Positions 12,401 through 27,400 of a stretch of 64,000 bases of DNA are shown here, piece after piece. Source of the DNA: Agrypnia vestita (Eukaryota; Arthropoda; Insecta; Trichoptera; Phryganeidae); the NCBI GenBank assembly GCA_016648135.1, contig JADDOH010023624.1, forward strand, positions 372,001 to 436,000, given 5' to 3'. Each line of letters opens with the position of its first letter. Position 1 is the first letter of the stretch. Below the pieces are notes generated by a model. It had not been told where the DNA came from. It worked only from the letters and a program-made list of their open reading frames with translations, and searched no databases. The position numbers and the translations under genes were made by a program.

Positions 12401-15400
12401 TTTTAACGATTAATATATTGTTTAATTTTCAAGCCCGACGCGTGGAGTAGGCGCTTAACCTGTTTCAATGAGAAAGGGAGTATAATAAAAACTTGGTTTT
12501 TATGGGGTATTTTTCTTATTACGTCAATAAATCAGAAGAATAGGAAAAAATCAAAATCTTGATCAATAACCCGCGTTTTAGCTATTTAATCAAGGCGCAA
12601 CGAATTCGAGACACAATACGCAGTTGCCTGACGATCGCCTCGAGACCCCTAGGCGAGGCGTGCGAAGATTGAAAAAGATTAATATCTTGATAGATGATCG
12701 GCCATTTTGTGTAAAAGCGGCAACTTTGTCCCAATTTTAAAACGATATAAATCTTTGTTCAAAGCAATTTGTTTATTTTAGCGGTACAGCGGCTGAGTGA
12801 GTAGCTTTTGCCGGTGACAGGCTCACTGAAGCGGGTATTCACGCAACTAACAATGTTGGAGATCTTTTATCAGACGCATTAACATATAAATAGGGTTTTC
12901 ATTGACTTTTACAGTTTACTACTTGCAAGGACCTTACATGGTTTACGCTGAATTCTTTTTTCAAATATATATATACATACAGGGTGCCTCATAGCTAGTA
13001 GCAAAAACTTTACATGTGGATGCCTGGCTGAACTTTACAAGTGATAAAAACTCTCTAACAAAAATCAATTTTCAATTTTTGCAAGATTTTTGTCATTTTA
13101 TTCGACTTGCATTAAAGCCAATAAATTTTTAATAATCAATATAAGTTACTGTAATGATAGTTCAACTTTTTTCCAAAAATAAGTTAGAAATATTTTTAAA
13201 AAAATGCAAACTTTGATATTGCATATCTTCATAAGTATTGACATTAGGTCATGGTTGCTTGAACATTTTCGTCACATTATCAAGCCAGGACTCTATCTGT
13301 AAAGTTTTTTCTACTATTATCATTATAAAACTTATATGGTACCTACGTGGTAAAACTAACTATTTACAAAATAATTATATTCTTAACTCAAAATTGTTTT
13401 TTTTTTGGAAAGGTGGGTGCGACATGATACACATTTGTTGGGGTTTCTCACTATTTCATTATTTTTGAATAGGTAGATACATTTGCAAATGAGTAACAAA
13501 ATGTGTAATTACAACAGCCCACAATGTATAGGCCTAGTCTGTGTACGTAGAAAATGTGGGTACACAGGGACTAAAATAAACTAAATTTGATTAAACATCA
13601 AGTCTACAAAGTTACTTTAGTAATTCTAGTTTAACGCGTGTGTGTAAAGAGAAGTTACAAAATATAACGTTATGTATATAATATATTAATTTATGTTCAA
13701 TCACAGAGATCTTTTGTATCTTACCCTTTAATCCTAATTAAGTATGTTTGTTTATTATTAAATTGCTTTATGGTAATGACAGTTAGTCCTATAATGAAAT
13801 ACCCATTTTACTGTAAAAAAAAGATGAGATGCCATTTTGTTTTTCCATATTATTATATTTTTGGTGCATTTTTTAATTATTTTTTTATTTATTACATATT
13901 TTACACTTAACAAAGATCCTGCTAACTATGAATTAGTTATCAGCAGGTTTTTTCTATTACTAATGAATATACTTAATAAACATTTAATACCACTGTTGGC
14001 TTACATTAAAAAAAATTAATTATAAAAAAATATTTGGCATGCACATAGTTCAACATTGCTCATAATGTTCATTCAATTTCCGAGAAAAGTTTATTTATGT
14101 CATTATTAAAAAGTTATTTATTCTTATTTGGTGGTCTATATACATAATAGATTTGTCATTTTATTTCTTATGAAGAAGTCTGCTTTTAGAATTTCACAAG
14201 AATCAAAATCTTTTGTTTGTATATCTTTTCTTATGTATAGAATTACCCTCCCTCCTCCTTTCATTTCTTTGTTTGTAGAATTGTATATAATTATTAATTT
14301 TAAATAATTCTATTTGATCCTCTTCAAAATTGACTTCGGTAAAGATTATATTTTGAATTTTATGTATACAACTATTTATTTCGATTGAACAGAATTGGTC
14401 AAAGTTTTTTTTGTATTGATCTTACATTAACGTGGAAAATATTATTAGATCTACCAGTAACGTGAGTGTGAAACCGTGCCTTCTACGTATGACGTGGAGA
14501 GGAGTGTATCGAGTGATACATTCCTCTCCACACGATTGTGTGTCATTTTAAACGGACGTCCCGAGGGAGGAATGTCGGAGCAGTTAAAGGGTTATCCCGA
14601 AGCTAAGAGCGTTGTTTAAATTCGCAGGCCAGCCCGCCATCCGGTCCCGCTTCGCGTCCGTGTCCGTGCTGGTGCCCCCCGAGGCGCCCCGGATCCTCCA
14701 GGGGACCCTGCTGCAGGCCACGGAGGACCAGCCCATCGAGCTGGAGTGCGTGTCGGCCGCCGGCAAGCCCGCCGCTGAGGTGAGTACAGACTGGTCGAGT
14801 ATTCAGCGTTGCCCCGTTTCCTCTTCTGCCCCGGCACTGCCCCGCAGGGTGCCCCACAATTCCCCCGCCCCAGGGCTGTACCGAAACCCCGCTGGCTCTA
14901 GCGAAACAATGTTTCGCGTTCGCCGAATGTTCGGCAACTTGTCCGCTGACGAGAAGTTGGAGAGTTTGATCTCCTCACCCGGCTGCCATAAATTAAACCC
15001 ATTTCCACAGCTCGTGGTGTATTAATTTCATTTGGAAACGGCAGAGGCGTGCATTACATTCGCATATTATAATGCAAAAATTACTTTATTTATGGTTTTT
15101 GTGTTTAAATTAAATTTTAATAAATGTTATCGTTAAGTTCTGCAGGTTTAGTGTTATTTTAAATGTGACGGCTGTTTCGGCTTGTTAGGCCATTATCAAA
15201 CAGTGGATACACCATGTATAATCGACCCATTTATAAGGTTTAAGTTACCCCGTTCCTCAATGGATAGTTAAATGTTTTCGGTGAAACCCTATATTAAGAT
15301 TCTTACGATTCTAAGATTCACCGAAATCATCATAAAAAATGAAGAAACTAATTTCCCAAGTTTACTTAAATTCAATTTTAATTAATTTAATAAAAGAGAC

Positions 15401-18400
15401 ACAGAGACATTGATAATAGATACAAACATTGAATACAAGTAAAAAAGGTTAACCTTTCAATTAAGAGCGTCTGCAACATGCACTTATATTAAAAATAAAT
15501 GCACATTAGAAAAATAATTTTAATTTACAAAAGCGCTCAAAACAGACAATACAACAATGTTAATTGTACATTTAATCATCGTTAATATAATTAATAAGAA
15601 TGTGCTTTGTTTTAACCACTTATTTGTTGAAAATACCAACATTTTTCGGGGTCAATAATTCCTTCATCATCAATTCATTTAATTTAATATTTGCCATAAT
15701 ATAATTCTTTAACTGGGTGAGGAAATTCAAATGCGCAGTCATTTCGCAATCTCAACAATCTTTTCAGCGAAGAAACGATTGTGACGCTTCGTATGTGGGA
15801 AATAGAAGCAAAGGCAGCAGTATCCAAAAAAATATTAATGCAGTCATTGAATAATGTACTGAATTCGGAAACATAGCCTATAAATTTATAGGAAACATCA
15901 TTTTGGATACATAAAATCTAGGATTCAGTACATTTTAAATATCCTCGGTGACTGCATTGAAAACATTTTTTTTTATAATTTTTTGGATATTTCTACCTTT
16001 GATATAAGACTTTTCACAGAGAAAGTAATGTCTTAACTTTTTGATTTTTCTTAAAATTATTTTTTTATATTTTACTGCAGGTAGGTACCTACATTATGTC
16101 ACTTGTCCATTTTAATCTGGAGAAAACATGTATTTTATTCGACATTTTGTTTTTTTTTCGACAATTTGATATTTGATGACAATATTTGAATTAGATTTTC
16201 GTGTTTATAAGTTGTAACAATAAAGGTTTTTCCTTCTACTTCTCTAAAAGAAGAGAACTGCCCGTGTTTATTTGCATATTTTCCAAAAAAAAAACTCCGC
16301 AGATTTAGATGGAACATAGAATGCCACACTACAACTACCAGGAATACATATCTTGGTTCGTGTATTTTAAAACATCTTTTAATGCACGCATTTAATAGGG
16401 TCGTCTGCCACGCACGCGCGGGGTATGCGCCCCTGGAAAATAGTATATTTTTACTTTTAATTGAAAAATTATATCTCTTCACCAAGTGGGAAACTGACAG
16501 GTTTCAATATTTATGGTATTGGAATTACTAATGACGCACGTTTTATTTTAATCATTACCTAAATTACGGTGAAATTTTCCACGAAAATGTTTTAATAGCC
16601 ACTTGATTCTCGGAAATGTAAATTAACTACCGGCGTAGATATTGGTAAAATTATATTTTAGTTACATTAATTAAATACCACTAAGTTTCGCGACAAATAT
16701 ATATTACGTAAGTGTTACCGTAAATCGCCGCAAAGCATTACAACGTGAATCTTGCCGGTTATACGACCTGAATGAAGTCCTAGAAGTAGAATAATAGAAA
16801 AGGTGATTAGTAAAACAGCGAATGAAGAGATATTATTAGGACTATAGAAACAAAACTATCACTATGATAAAATGATTCTAAAAGATATAAACATGTTTTC
16901 AAGAGCAGTTACAGTTGCCGGCAAACTTCTTGAAATTCTTTGGCATAGTGGGGGAATGCGCAGAAGACGAAATTTGGGTCTCGTTGGTGGAAAGGTAGAT
17001 GCGCAAACTTCCCCCCACTACGCCTTAGAATTTCAAGATGTTTGCCGGCTACTGTACCAATTATAAAACTGTCGCTATTGCAAAATAATCATCTTCAAAC
17101 ACGTCACCCTTTCTATACCCCAGTTTATTTCAACATTTAGTTTACTCACGATAGTAGATATCCTAATTGATTTTAAATTGTTGTAAAAACTAAATAGCTA
17201 GGCCAAACAAATAATGTTGCTGTATTCAAGACGAAACCAATCCTATCCTAACCTCTTATTTTACTTTCTAATGTGTATTTCAATTCGAATATTTATTATT
17301 ATGGTAAGATCGACAACTGAATCTGAATTAATTATAAATGCTGTTATAAAAATTATAATCAGCATTTCGATGAAAGAAAATTTTTGTATTCAAAATCCAA
17401 CCTAATCTAACTTAAGCCCAATCCGACTTGATCAAACGTTTCAAATCGAAGATTTACCATTATTAGGTTAAATTCGTTGTATGAACGAGCTTTGACTTAA
17501 AGTTACAGTAAATATATGAAATTAATCATTCGGCTTACTAACAATCTTCGTTACTCCTAGATGTAAAGATTGTCAGTTGGCATTGTAACAGTTTTCGACG
17601 ATTTACGATAACATATTATATGAAACGTAGTATATTTGAGTTCACATACTTTATCACATGAACGCGTAGCAGCAATGTATTGGTGGAATGTATTGATTTT
17701 TAATTAGATTTTAAGTGTCATTAGACGCTAGACTTCTTATTAAAAATGTATCGTTACTTGTTCCACTATCTCATTTTCTCTCTGGCTCTTTGTAAGCTTT
17801 CGAGCAGAAAAATATTATATATATCAAAAAAAATTTAAAAGCAAATTTATTTTAGCAAAATTTTATTAAAATGTATTTTCCGTCGATAGATGCGACCATC
17901 CCCTGTCCTAATAAGTTTTTGATTCCTCATTTATTAATATTTTGTAAAAAAATCGTCTTCCATTTAAATAATGCTGCATAAATCTAAATAAATTATGATC
18001 AGATGATGCTAGATAGTGATTATATGGAGAGTGGTCCATAATTTACCTTCCGGTGTGTTAACTTAATCTCTTTACTTTTTGCGTTTAAAAAATAGAGCTC
18101 ATTGTTATTATTTTATTATTAAGATAATTTATAGCGTCTTTTTCGTAAGAACTCATCTCAAGGGCTTTACACATTAAAATTATTTCACAAATCAATTTAC
18201 CGACTAAAATACCTAGTTACTATTACTGGATGACATGCAAAAAATTAAATTGAAGAAGCATGACTTTTTCTAAGCATATTTTTTGAAAAGAAACCCAAAT
18301 AAGAGATATATACATATCTCGTAATATTCCGGTCACAATGATTAACATATTATTCAGTTTTTAATATTTAATAATATTCTGCCAGATAAATATTTCATTT

Positions 18401-21400
18401 CGATTTTATTTCCAAATAAATAAAAAGTTGTCATGCTTCTTATTCCCACTGCACGCCCCTGCTATACAGAGTAGGCAACATGAATTACACCTAGGTCTTT
18501 CCATTTAAGAAAGACAGTCGACAGTATGTGTGAGTTTATATTGTTTCGTTATGTCAGTGTTTATGGGTATAAACCCCAACACAACGAAACAATGTGCCTC
18601 GTGCGCATGGCTTACACACACTATTTCGATTGTCTTTCTTAAATGGAAAGAGGTCTATCTACTGTTGTAACGACCTGATCTAAGTTTTAGTACCATTGTC
18701 TAAATAATTGCGTCTTTAGTTGTTTTTTGAACTTGTGGTAAGCTGTCTGGTTGTCTCAATTGTTTGGTAGTTTATTCCCTAACTTTGGTCCAGCCACCGC
18801 GAAAGCACGGTCACCGAAGTTAGTTTTGTAGACGCGATTTACTTTATTTAACCTACTTGTATTAGATGTTGATGCTGAACATAGTGTTAGTTATTTATTA
18901 TTTACAAAAGTTGGAATGCAGGAGTCGGTAATATATTGAAGGGCCATGTTGTAAATAGCCTTGAATATTGTGAGGCATATGTTTATCTACGGCTATGCGA
19001 AAATTCATTGTTTTAAAAACAGCACGCACGCCCCAAAATTTTCCTTTGAAAAACATCTCGTTGCGAATATAAATATTAAATGTTGGCCTAAATTTCTATT
19101 CTCAAGTGATCCAATTAATCATAAAAAATAATAAAGTTACGGTTCAGCACCAACAAAAGATAGCCGATTTGTTTTCTTGAAATGTCTCCTTCGGTTCACA
19201 AAGCAGACCAAACGATGACTTTTAGCCAACGTATAGGTTTTTTTGGATTACGATGTTCGTATATTACAAACAAACCCCACATATTCTCTGGATAAATTCA
19301 AAAAGATTGCAGACTGAAAATGCCTACAAAGAGCCAAGACTTATTTGCTAAAAATATTTTTTGAAAACTCGGTAAGCGCTCGTTTCTAAAGAAGAGAATT
19401 TGTAAGTATACTGTAGCTGTGATATTAATTAAAATATTATTTTTGTAATATTATACAGAGTGTAACAGATCTAGGCCACAATACTTTATATGTACATTCC
19501 TGCCTTATTTGTGAGTCCAAAATGTCCAAGCAACAATGTCATGATTTAAAGAATTATAAGCTACTCCAAAATTTGCATTTTTTTTAAAATATTTTTCATA
19601 CTTATTTTATGTAAAACGCTGGACTATCATAACATTAACTTTGTATGTATTAAATAGGGATATAGCACTGTCTGCTATAATACACTAAAATCACATGCAG
19701 TGTTTACTTGGCTGCCAAGACCCTCAGCAACAATAATACATGGTCATATATATACATATTTATAAATACTATAAAATGTTTGTCATCTATAAATGTGTAA
19801 ATAATTATTTTTTTTGAACAATTCCTTTACAATAATAAAATAATAACAAGATTGCTATATTCACGTACTTACGCATAAGGTTTCTATGAAAAATGTTCAG
19901 ACATTTGTTGAATGTCAACATTTCTATCATTATAGAGAAAATAAAAGTATAGGCTTCCCCAACAGGATATCCAAATGTATTTTTACTATTTTTTATTCTG
20001 TCTTTTTCCCAGTTAAGGGGGTGTCTGTTTGATTAGCCATCCACTGTCGCCATCGCGAAATTTGTCTACTATCTATTATTTTTCTTCTTTTGTTATTACC
20101 ATCTCTTTGTTCTTGTATTTATTTAGGTATTTTTTTTATGCAATAAAGACGTATCTAATGGTGTCTCGCACCGGTTTATACGACCCGTGCGGGGCAGCAC
20201 GGTCTTGCACTGTAGCTAAAAAAATGTCAACCTGGAGACGAATGAGAAGGACCAATATGGGAGCTTTTGCTCATAAAACGGTACCATTCACAGTTGAACA
20301 CTTCCATATCAACTTCCAAAAAGCACCGCTAGAGAAATGGCGGCAATTTCAAATCGACTACCTCTGTTAGAACGCCAATCTTTGAATGTCGTGATGTCTG
20401 GCATGTTTAACGAGCGCCGTGTGTTTAGATCACGTGGATAGACGGCGAGGGCACGGTGCTGAGCGCGCGCGCGCGCAACTCGGTGCTGCCCACGGCGGAC
20501 GGGCGCAAGTTCACGGCGCGCTCCGTGCTGCGGCTGGTGCCCAAGCGCGCGCAGCACGGCGGCACGCTGGCGTGCCAGGCGCAGAACACCGCCGACCGCC
20601 AGTTCCGGGCGGCCGTCATCAAGCTGGAGGTGAGTACCCGCACCGCTTGCACTCTATGTGCATAGAGTTTTTTTTTTTTTTATTTATTAGAAACACTAAG
20701 GGCCGGTTGTTTCAAGTTGGATTAAAGTAAGTGTTCTTTTAAAGCGTAGATTTTTACGTTCTCCACCAATCAGACGTAAAAATCTATGCTTTAATCGACC
20801 GCTTATTTTGATCGAACTTGAAACAACCGGGCCTAACAGGATAATAGGTACATGATACTCTGATAATAAACATTATAGTGAAGACTATGCCCATTATCCC
20901 AATTACTAGTGTCTTCAGCACGCTCTAGTAACGTGTATTTTTGCAATTAATTATATTTTACATGTACATATTATGTGTATTGTATATTTTGTGTTTAAAT
21001 GTAGTGCGATTAGTATTTAATGAATGATCGATTTAATGGATCTACAGGTTCATATCATCGTTTAGAAAATGGATGTTGTGTATGAGTGAGTTTTTGAACG
21101 AAAATAAGGTATCTGCAAGAGTTGAGGCGATCCTCTGGCAATGCGAGCGAAATTCAGCACTTTTTCTCGTAGCTTCTCTGTATCATATTTTTGTGTGAAA
21201 AGAAACATCAATTTAAAATGTATTCATTAGGTTCCATTTATGTTAAATTCTTTTTTTTTCTAAAATAACGTAAACTAAATCTATACTAATATGTAAAGAG
21301 GTAACGTTTGTAAGTTTGGATGTAGGGGGTATTTCCCGAAACTACTCATCCAATTTCAAAAATTCTTTCGCCAATATTTAGAATGAACCTTTAGGGTGGA

Positions 21401-24400
21401 CATAGGCTATATATAGCATATGTAACTATCGTTTAATTAACGGAACGGGATAATATTATCCCGTTGCTATAAAAGGGCTTTTCGTGGTGACCTATTTTAC
21501 AACTAAAATCGACGAAAGAATACTCGAGCGATGAGTTTTTTACGAACGCTGCCTTAACGGTAAGAGATATTTAAATACTTTATATAGAGAAATTGTAGAA
21601 CTCAAAAAGTTCTCTAAAAAAATCCAGGATGGCATATATCCATATGTTAATGTTAATACACAAATTGATAAAATATGAATAAAAATTACTAAAAATCTAC
21701 GCGTGCGAAGCCGCGCAGGTAAGCTGGTTATTTTATAAATTAATAAATTACCGACCCAATGATACATTAGAAGTGAAGAAATTGCTTCGTATGGTGACAT
21801 GTTGATATAATATGTTATGAAAAATACATCATCAGGCAGGAAACAAACAACAAAAACAGCGCCGGGAGTGTATGCAATTTTCATAACACCATTTTCAAAT
21901 TACTTGATGTCGTCAGTTATAAGAATTTTTGTTTGTTAACAAATATCACTCGAAACACCGCCATCTTAGCTTTTGAATGATGAGTCGTTACTTACTGCAA
22001 ATATTTCGTTGCGTGGTGCGCGCTTGTTATGTTGCATCCTAAAAATTCACTCTGAACTCACCTAAAGAAGAATAACTTAAAAAATTAAGGGCTTACAATA
22101 AAAGACAATCAATAGCTCTATTTATCTACGACTAATATAACAGTTCCGTTATTAAAAATTACAAATATGTCAATGTCGCTTTCGCACACGCGTAAAATTT
22201 TCTTTTCTTGATTTACGTTTTTTTTCTATGGGATGTGCAATTTGTTTGACACTTTCGTCTGCAGTCGTAATTTAAGTGATGTACATGCGCGCGATTTTTC
22301 ACCATAGAAAATCAGGCCTGGAATTCCAAGTCGATTCGAAAATGTCGTTGATTTATGGAGTCGTTAGAAATCGGCCGACTCCCACTCCTTCTTTTAAATG
22401 ATGTTCTATTTTTATTAATTGACTAGCTGTAACCCGTCAAAAATGACGGAACCACAGTGTAACTGTGGACGGAATATTGTTTCGCGTCTTTGCTAAGCCC
22501 TAGTATATATCTTTAATATCTTTTATCTGTCTTTATCTCTATCTTTTATCCCTAGTATATATCTGTAATATCGGAGGCGACCGTAGCAACATGCGTAGAG
22601 CGGCCGGTTCGGGTTTGCTGGCCTGGGGTTCAAGCCCCATCTCTGGCCGTTTAATTTGTCGTTTTAGTCGTGGATTCGAACGAAATTACGGACGCTACAC
22701 GAAGTTACGGGGACAGACAGACGGATGGACGGACGCACGGACGGACGGACAGACAGATAGACGACGAAATTATTATGTTTGATCGTGTACTCAAATTTCT
22801 GGGCAATCATCAGCAATCAATGCATATGCGTACCTACCGGATATATTTTCCTCTTGCTCTATGGTACGTAGCTGATCTGATCCTACTTTAGCCTATTTGA
22901 TACATATTATTTTGTTTGTAAATAGGTTATTTCGGTATTTATTATTATAAACGTATTTAAATCGATGAAATATTCTTTTACACAAAAACAAACTTCCTAA
23001 TTTTCTATCAGATGTTTAGAAAAAAACCATTAACGTAATCCATACAATTTGATTTCGTTTATTCATTTCATAATCGCCGTAGAGTCCCAAAACTGCGGCA
23101 TTATTACCTGTATTCTTCATTCTTTATTAATACCGCTCGACACATCCCACAATTTCATTGGTAATTTGAATACGGAACATTTCCATCGCTAATTTTTTTA
23201 AATCACATTCCGAAACTTTTTTATCCTAATAACACGGCGTTCCTACGTAGGTACCTACCTCCATTACTTTCAAATTATATGGATTTTCGTTTTATCGTGC
23301 CGGTTGCTGGCCGCGCGGGGACGACTCTTCCACCCCATAATTCTATCAAATACACAAAAAAAAATTCACGCATAACCCATAAATATCCGACTAACAAAAA
23401 ATATCGGAATCGCTCCGTTGCCTACCGATATTAAATCACCCCTTTTTACATGTCGCGGGGGTGTGAACATTAATTCGGTTCGGAGTATTAGAGGTACGTA
23501 CCTTTTTATGAACACCCACACACACCCCACGGTGTGTTGTGTGTATAAACCCATACAGAAAAGGCGCGGCGAGCCGGCGATGCGCTGTGCGACATGACTT
23601 TTTGCCACGCTGTGGGGTCCCAAGGGTGGCTCGTATATTTTCATGTTTCTTGTTATTTTATTGAAGTCATACTTTTATAGGCGCGTTGGAGATTAAGCTA
23701 CGCTGAATGATATCCGTCTCGCTGCCGACGTAGAACAGCAATCTTTAATTTGCGGATATGTCTTTAGTTGTCAGTTATTGCGGCTGCTTCGCATCGCGCA
23801 TCCTCACATTGAAGTAGTTATTTATTTTATGTTCTGCATATACGTTAAAGAAGCATAACTTCTAAAAGCGCGCACAAAAGTACACTCATCCAAAATTTGT
23901 CTATTTTGGAATTCAAAGAACTCATTTATAATCAGTTAATATAAAAACAACAGGCGTAAGTACAGAATGCAGGGTCCAACACTAATATTGTCGAGAGTAA
24001 GTATCCTCGGTATTGTAGTATTCTGATTTAAAAATATATAGGTATATAATTGATTGGGAGACAAGCATTTAAAAGGTTATTATACTTTAAAGTTTCGAAA
24101 ATCTCACTATATACTTACTTTGACATTTGAATGCAATGAATTAAAATGCAAAAGTCGTAAATATAAATAATTAAGGAATTGTAAGAGCACAGAGTTGGAG
24201 GTAAAGTCACCATTACCATCATTAGAATAAAACAGATCATATATGATTATCACAGTAATTGTGGTTTTGCAACATAACTACGGCATGAAGTTCCTTAAAA
24301 TGTTTTTACTACCGCTTTTAAATAAATTGTGTTGCTTTTGGTGGAGTTCAAAATATGTTCATATTCATATCAATTTTTATAAAACTGTCAGGCAACCTCG

Positions 24401-27400
24401 ACAGAAATTCCGGAAAAGTATTACATTTTTTGGAGTAGGTACTTCATATTCCTAGATATTATTAATAAATTCCATTATTCTTTCCTTCGATATACTCTTG
24501 GCGTAGCAGCCGTGTTATGGTAATGACAATACCACAACTTAAACTATCCGGCACCATCTGTTACGATTTGTAACATTCCCGGCAACTTCCTGAAGTGAGC
24601 AGTTATAATAGTGGCAGACTTCATCAAAGTCATCCACTTACTTTTTGACACATAATTTTGTGACATTTTGTAACCTTGAAACGACAGTGTGAAAATTTAC
24701 TTTTTTGTTAAAAATTCTGATAATAATTATCTCTTTAAAACTGTGTTACAAACACATCAAAATTTCTAGTAGTTTAGGAAATAACAAGAAAACAGGATTT
24801 TATTTTAGCAGCTTGTTAATGCGTTTAGAAAAAGTGTTGTTTTTAATACAAATATTCAAGTATGAACAAAATTCTCCATGTAATAATGTCCGTCACTAAC
24901 CTACCAAGACGCCACACTACGCCAGATGGAGCTGTTTTCACAGCCGTAATTCGCAGCCGAGATATTTAATTCTCTATACAATAACACTCTATGAAGGTGC
25001 ATTTTTTGAGAACACTTAAGCAAAATGATCACAAATATTATCATTGAAGAATTATTTAAAAAAAATTAAAAACGCATTCATATATATATATTTTTTATTT
25101 TTTACGGTTTAGTATATTAGCTAGTATATTATAAAACATACCCGAAATCAGGGACGAGTTTATTTTATTGCTCCAAACTTCTAAACACACAGCGACATTT
25201 TTTTATAAATTTCCCCACATGGACAATAAGCCAAAATGTGCCGAATAAATAGAAAAATTAATATTTAAACTCAATTTCATGTAAACGTCAGATGATGCCG
25301 TGTTGTTCCCAGAGCACGAATTGCTTTGTTATTTATGAATTTTTTTAAGCTATACTTCTTTTGGCGCATTCAGGCTAAAAAAATTGTAACGGAAGTTACA
25401 GCTATGCAGCGGAAATGGGAAATACACGCGCATCCAAACTGTCAAAAATTTATTCACTCGAAATGAGTGTTACAGTAATATAAATAATATATTGTTGACC
25501 ATTTTGATTTGAATACCAATTATAAAGATATTCAATTCAAAAGCTGACGAATGATTGGTCATTGAATTGAAAATTAGAACTGTTCTTTGAATTACGTGCG
25601 TAATTGAAATGCCAAAAAGGGTTTTCTCGTAAGAACAGATTTCTTTATGTCATGTTATTGTCGATGTTTCTTAAGAAAGTTTCTGTTTGTCATCATGCCA
25701 AAAACTATTAATGTATATTTTCAACCAATATGTAAATTATCAGCATCACGCCAAAGAAGTAGAACTTCTACCGCGCGTACGTTTTTTCTAAATCTGTACA
25801 AAATTTTTGACACGCCGATTCTTTTTAATACATTCTACTTTTTTTCTATTAAGTCAAGCCGAGGACTGTTACATATCACATGATAGATCGAGTTGACCTT
25901 GGAACCTACGTACATACTTACATTTACGCTGTGATTTCTTATCTCCGATACCCTATACCTAACAAGTTGATTTACAACATAACTCTTATGTTTATATTCT
26001 ACAGTATTTCTCAACTATCAAAAATGTATTTTACTCATTTTTATAAAATGTGTTGCATTGTGCTTTAATATCACTAGGATTACATATCATGGTCATTATC
26101 GGTCTTTTGATAATCTATATGTTAAAAAATAAAAATACTTGTATGTTATTTATTAATGTATAGCCTACAAGAGTTATTATACAACACAACAGTTATTATA
26201 ATGATAAATAATTTCGTGGTGTCACTGGGCAATTTTCCGAACAAGGGCGGCGTCCGCCGCTCGTAAAATATAATTGGCTACCTACGATACCAATGTACCG
26301 ACGCACGGCCATTCCCATTATACAATATTATATTTTTTATGTCCCTGTCATACTGCGCCACTGTCCAACACATTTTGACGTTTCGTTCTATTTTTACAAA
26401 CACATGCATACGTGTTCTCGCACATAGTTTATTTTGTTTATCATACGGCGATGATCAAGTCGTGACGTCAAGCTAGTGGAAATGTTCAAATTCATCGCAA
26501 AATAATTTAAGCTGAGTCGATCGCGATCCTGATTCAATGTTGATGTGTCTGCAACCATAGACAATAGCTTATATTACTAACCATAGATATGTAACATAAA
26601 TATCTGTTCGGCGGTAAATTTGACAGCTGTAATTTATGTTGATATTAAAATGATGTCGATGATTTATGAATTATTGTGGATGCTAATTTACTTAAATTCT
26701 ATTTAATATGTTTTCAATACGTCGTTTATATGTTTATATAATACACAAAAATATAATGTCAATTTACGAAAACAATGAAAGAATGAGTATTGTAGCTGTT
26801 TGTTGGACTTGTGGTTAGGACTCTCGCCTCGTGATCTAAAGATCGCGGGTTCGAACCTCACTCCAGACTAGCACTAGTCTTATTTTCATAGCACAAGCGT
26901 TTTGTTTTGTTTGAAAATAGTAAGGATATTAATGTGACACGTATTCCGTGTTCGCATCTGTATTTATTTTTAAAGAAAAGAAAAAGAAATTACATTTATA
27001 AATTATGCATATACGAAAAGGTGTGTAATAAAACTAAATTATCAGTTAGGATTCTAAGGGAGTTTGACTGATTTTGTATAAAAATTGCAATTGTAAAAAG
27101 TGTGATTACAAAACTAGAAGGAATTATTTAAAATCTACAATTAAAATGGCTAAATCCAAGATAATGGTCCCATTGCATATACAACGAAAATGATTATTTC
27201 ACTATATTATTGAATGTGCTAATAACAAAATGAAAGATAATTTACGTTTAAAAAGTAAGTATTAAATAAGATATTATACTTTGAAGTTTCGAAAAATGCA
27301 CTGCATATTTTGACATTTCATAGGCAATATATGAGGTTAGGTTAGGTTATTAGGTTTGGTTTGGTTTGGTTAGGTTAGGTTATTAGGTTTGGTTTGTTTA

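Larger units (their letters stand above)
11630..14627. other. kirre intron 3
   Basis: Contains three repeats listed separately (11777-11905, 12213-12490, 12979-13290) and a hairpin near its 3' end. 13300-14480 is plain AT-rich DNA in which I see nothing. Confidence 0.6.
14780..20428. other. kirre intron 4
   Basis: Mostly AT-rich. It holds the repeats listed at 15628, 15820, 16910, 18253, 18493 and 19455. The stretches 15030-15600, 16000-16900, 17060-18240 and 18660-19440 show nothing I can name. 20155-20370 carries a modest open frame without recognisable similarity. Confidence 0.6.

Noticed and set aside
20309..20730. Several overlapping frames on both strands over kirre exon 5
   Set aside because: Shadows of the GC-rich exon; only the phase-0 frame carries Ig motifs.
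26793..26870. Possible tRNA gene
   Set aside because: A good B box, but the acceptor stem does not close and the same head with SINE body and A tail recurs at 42.8 kb.
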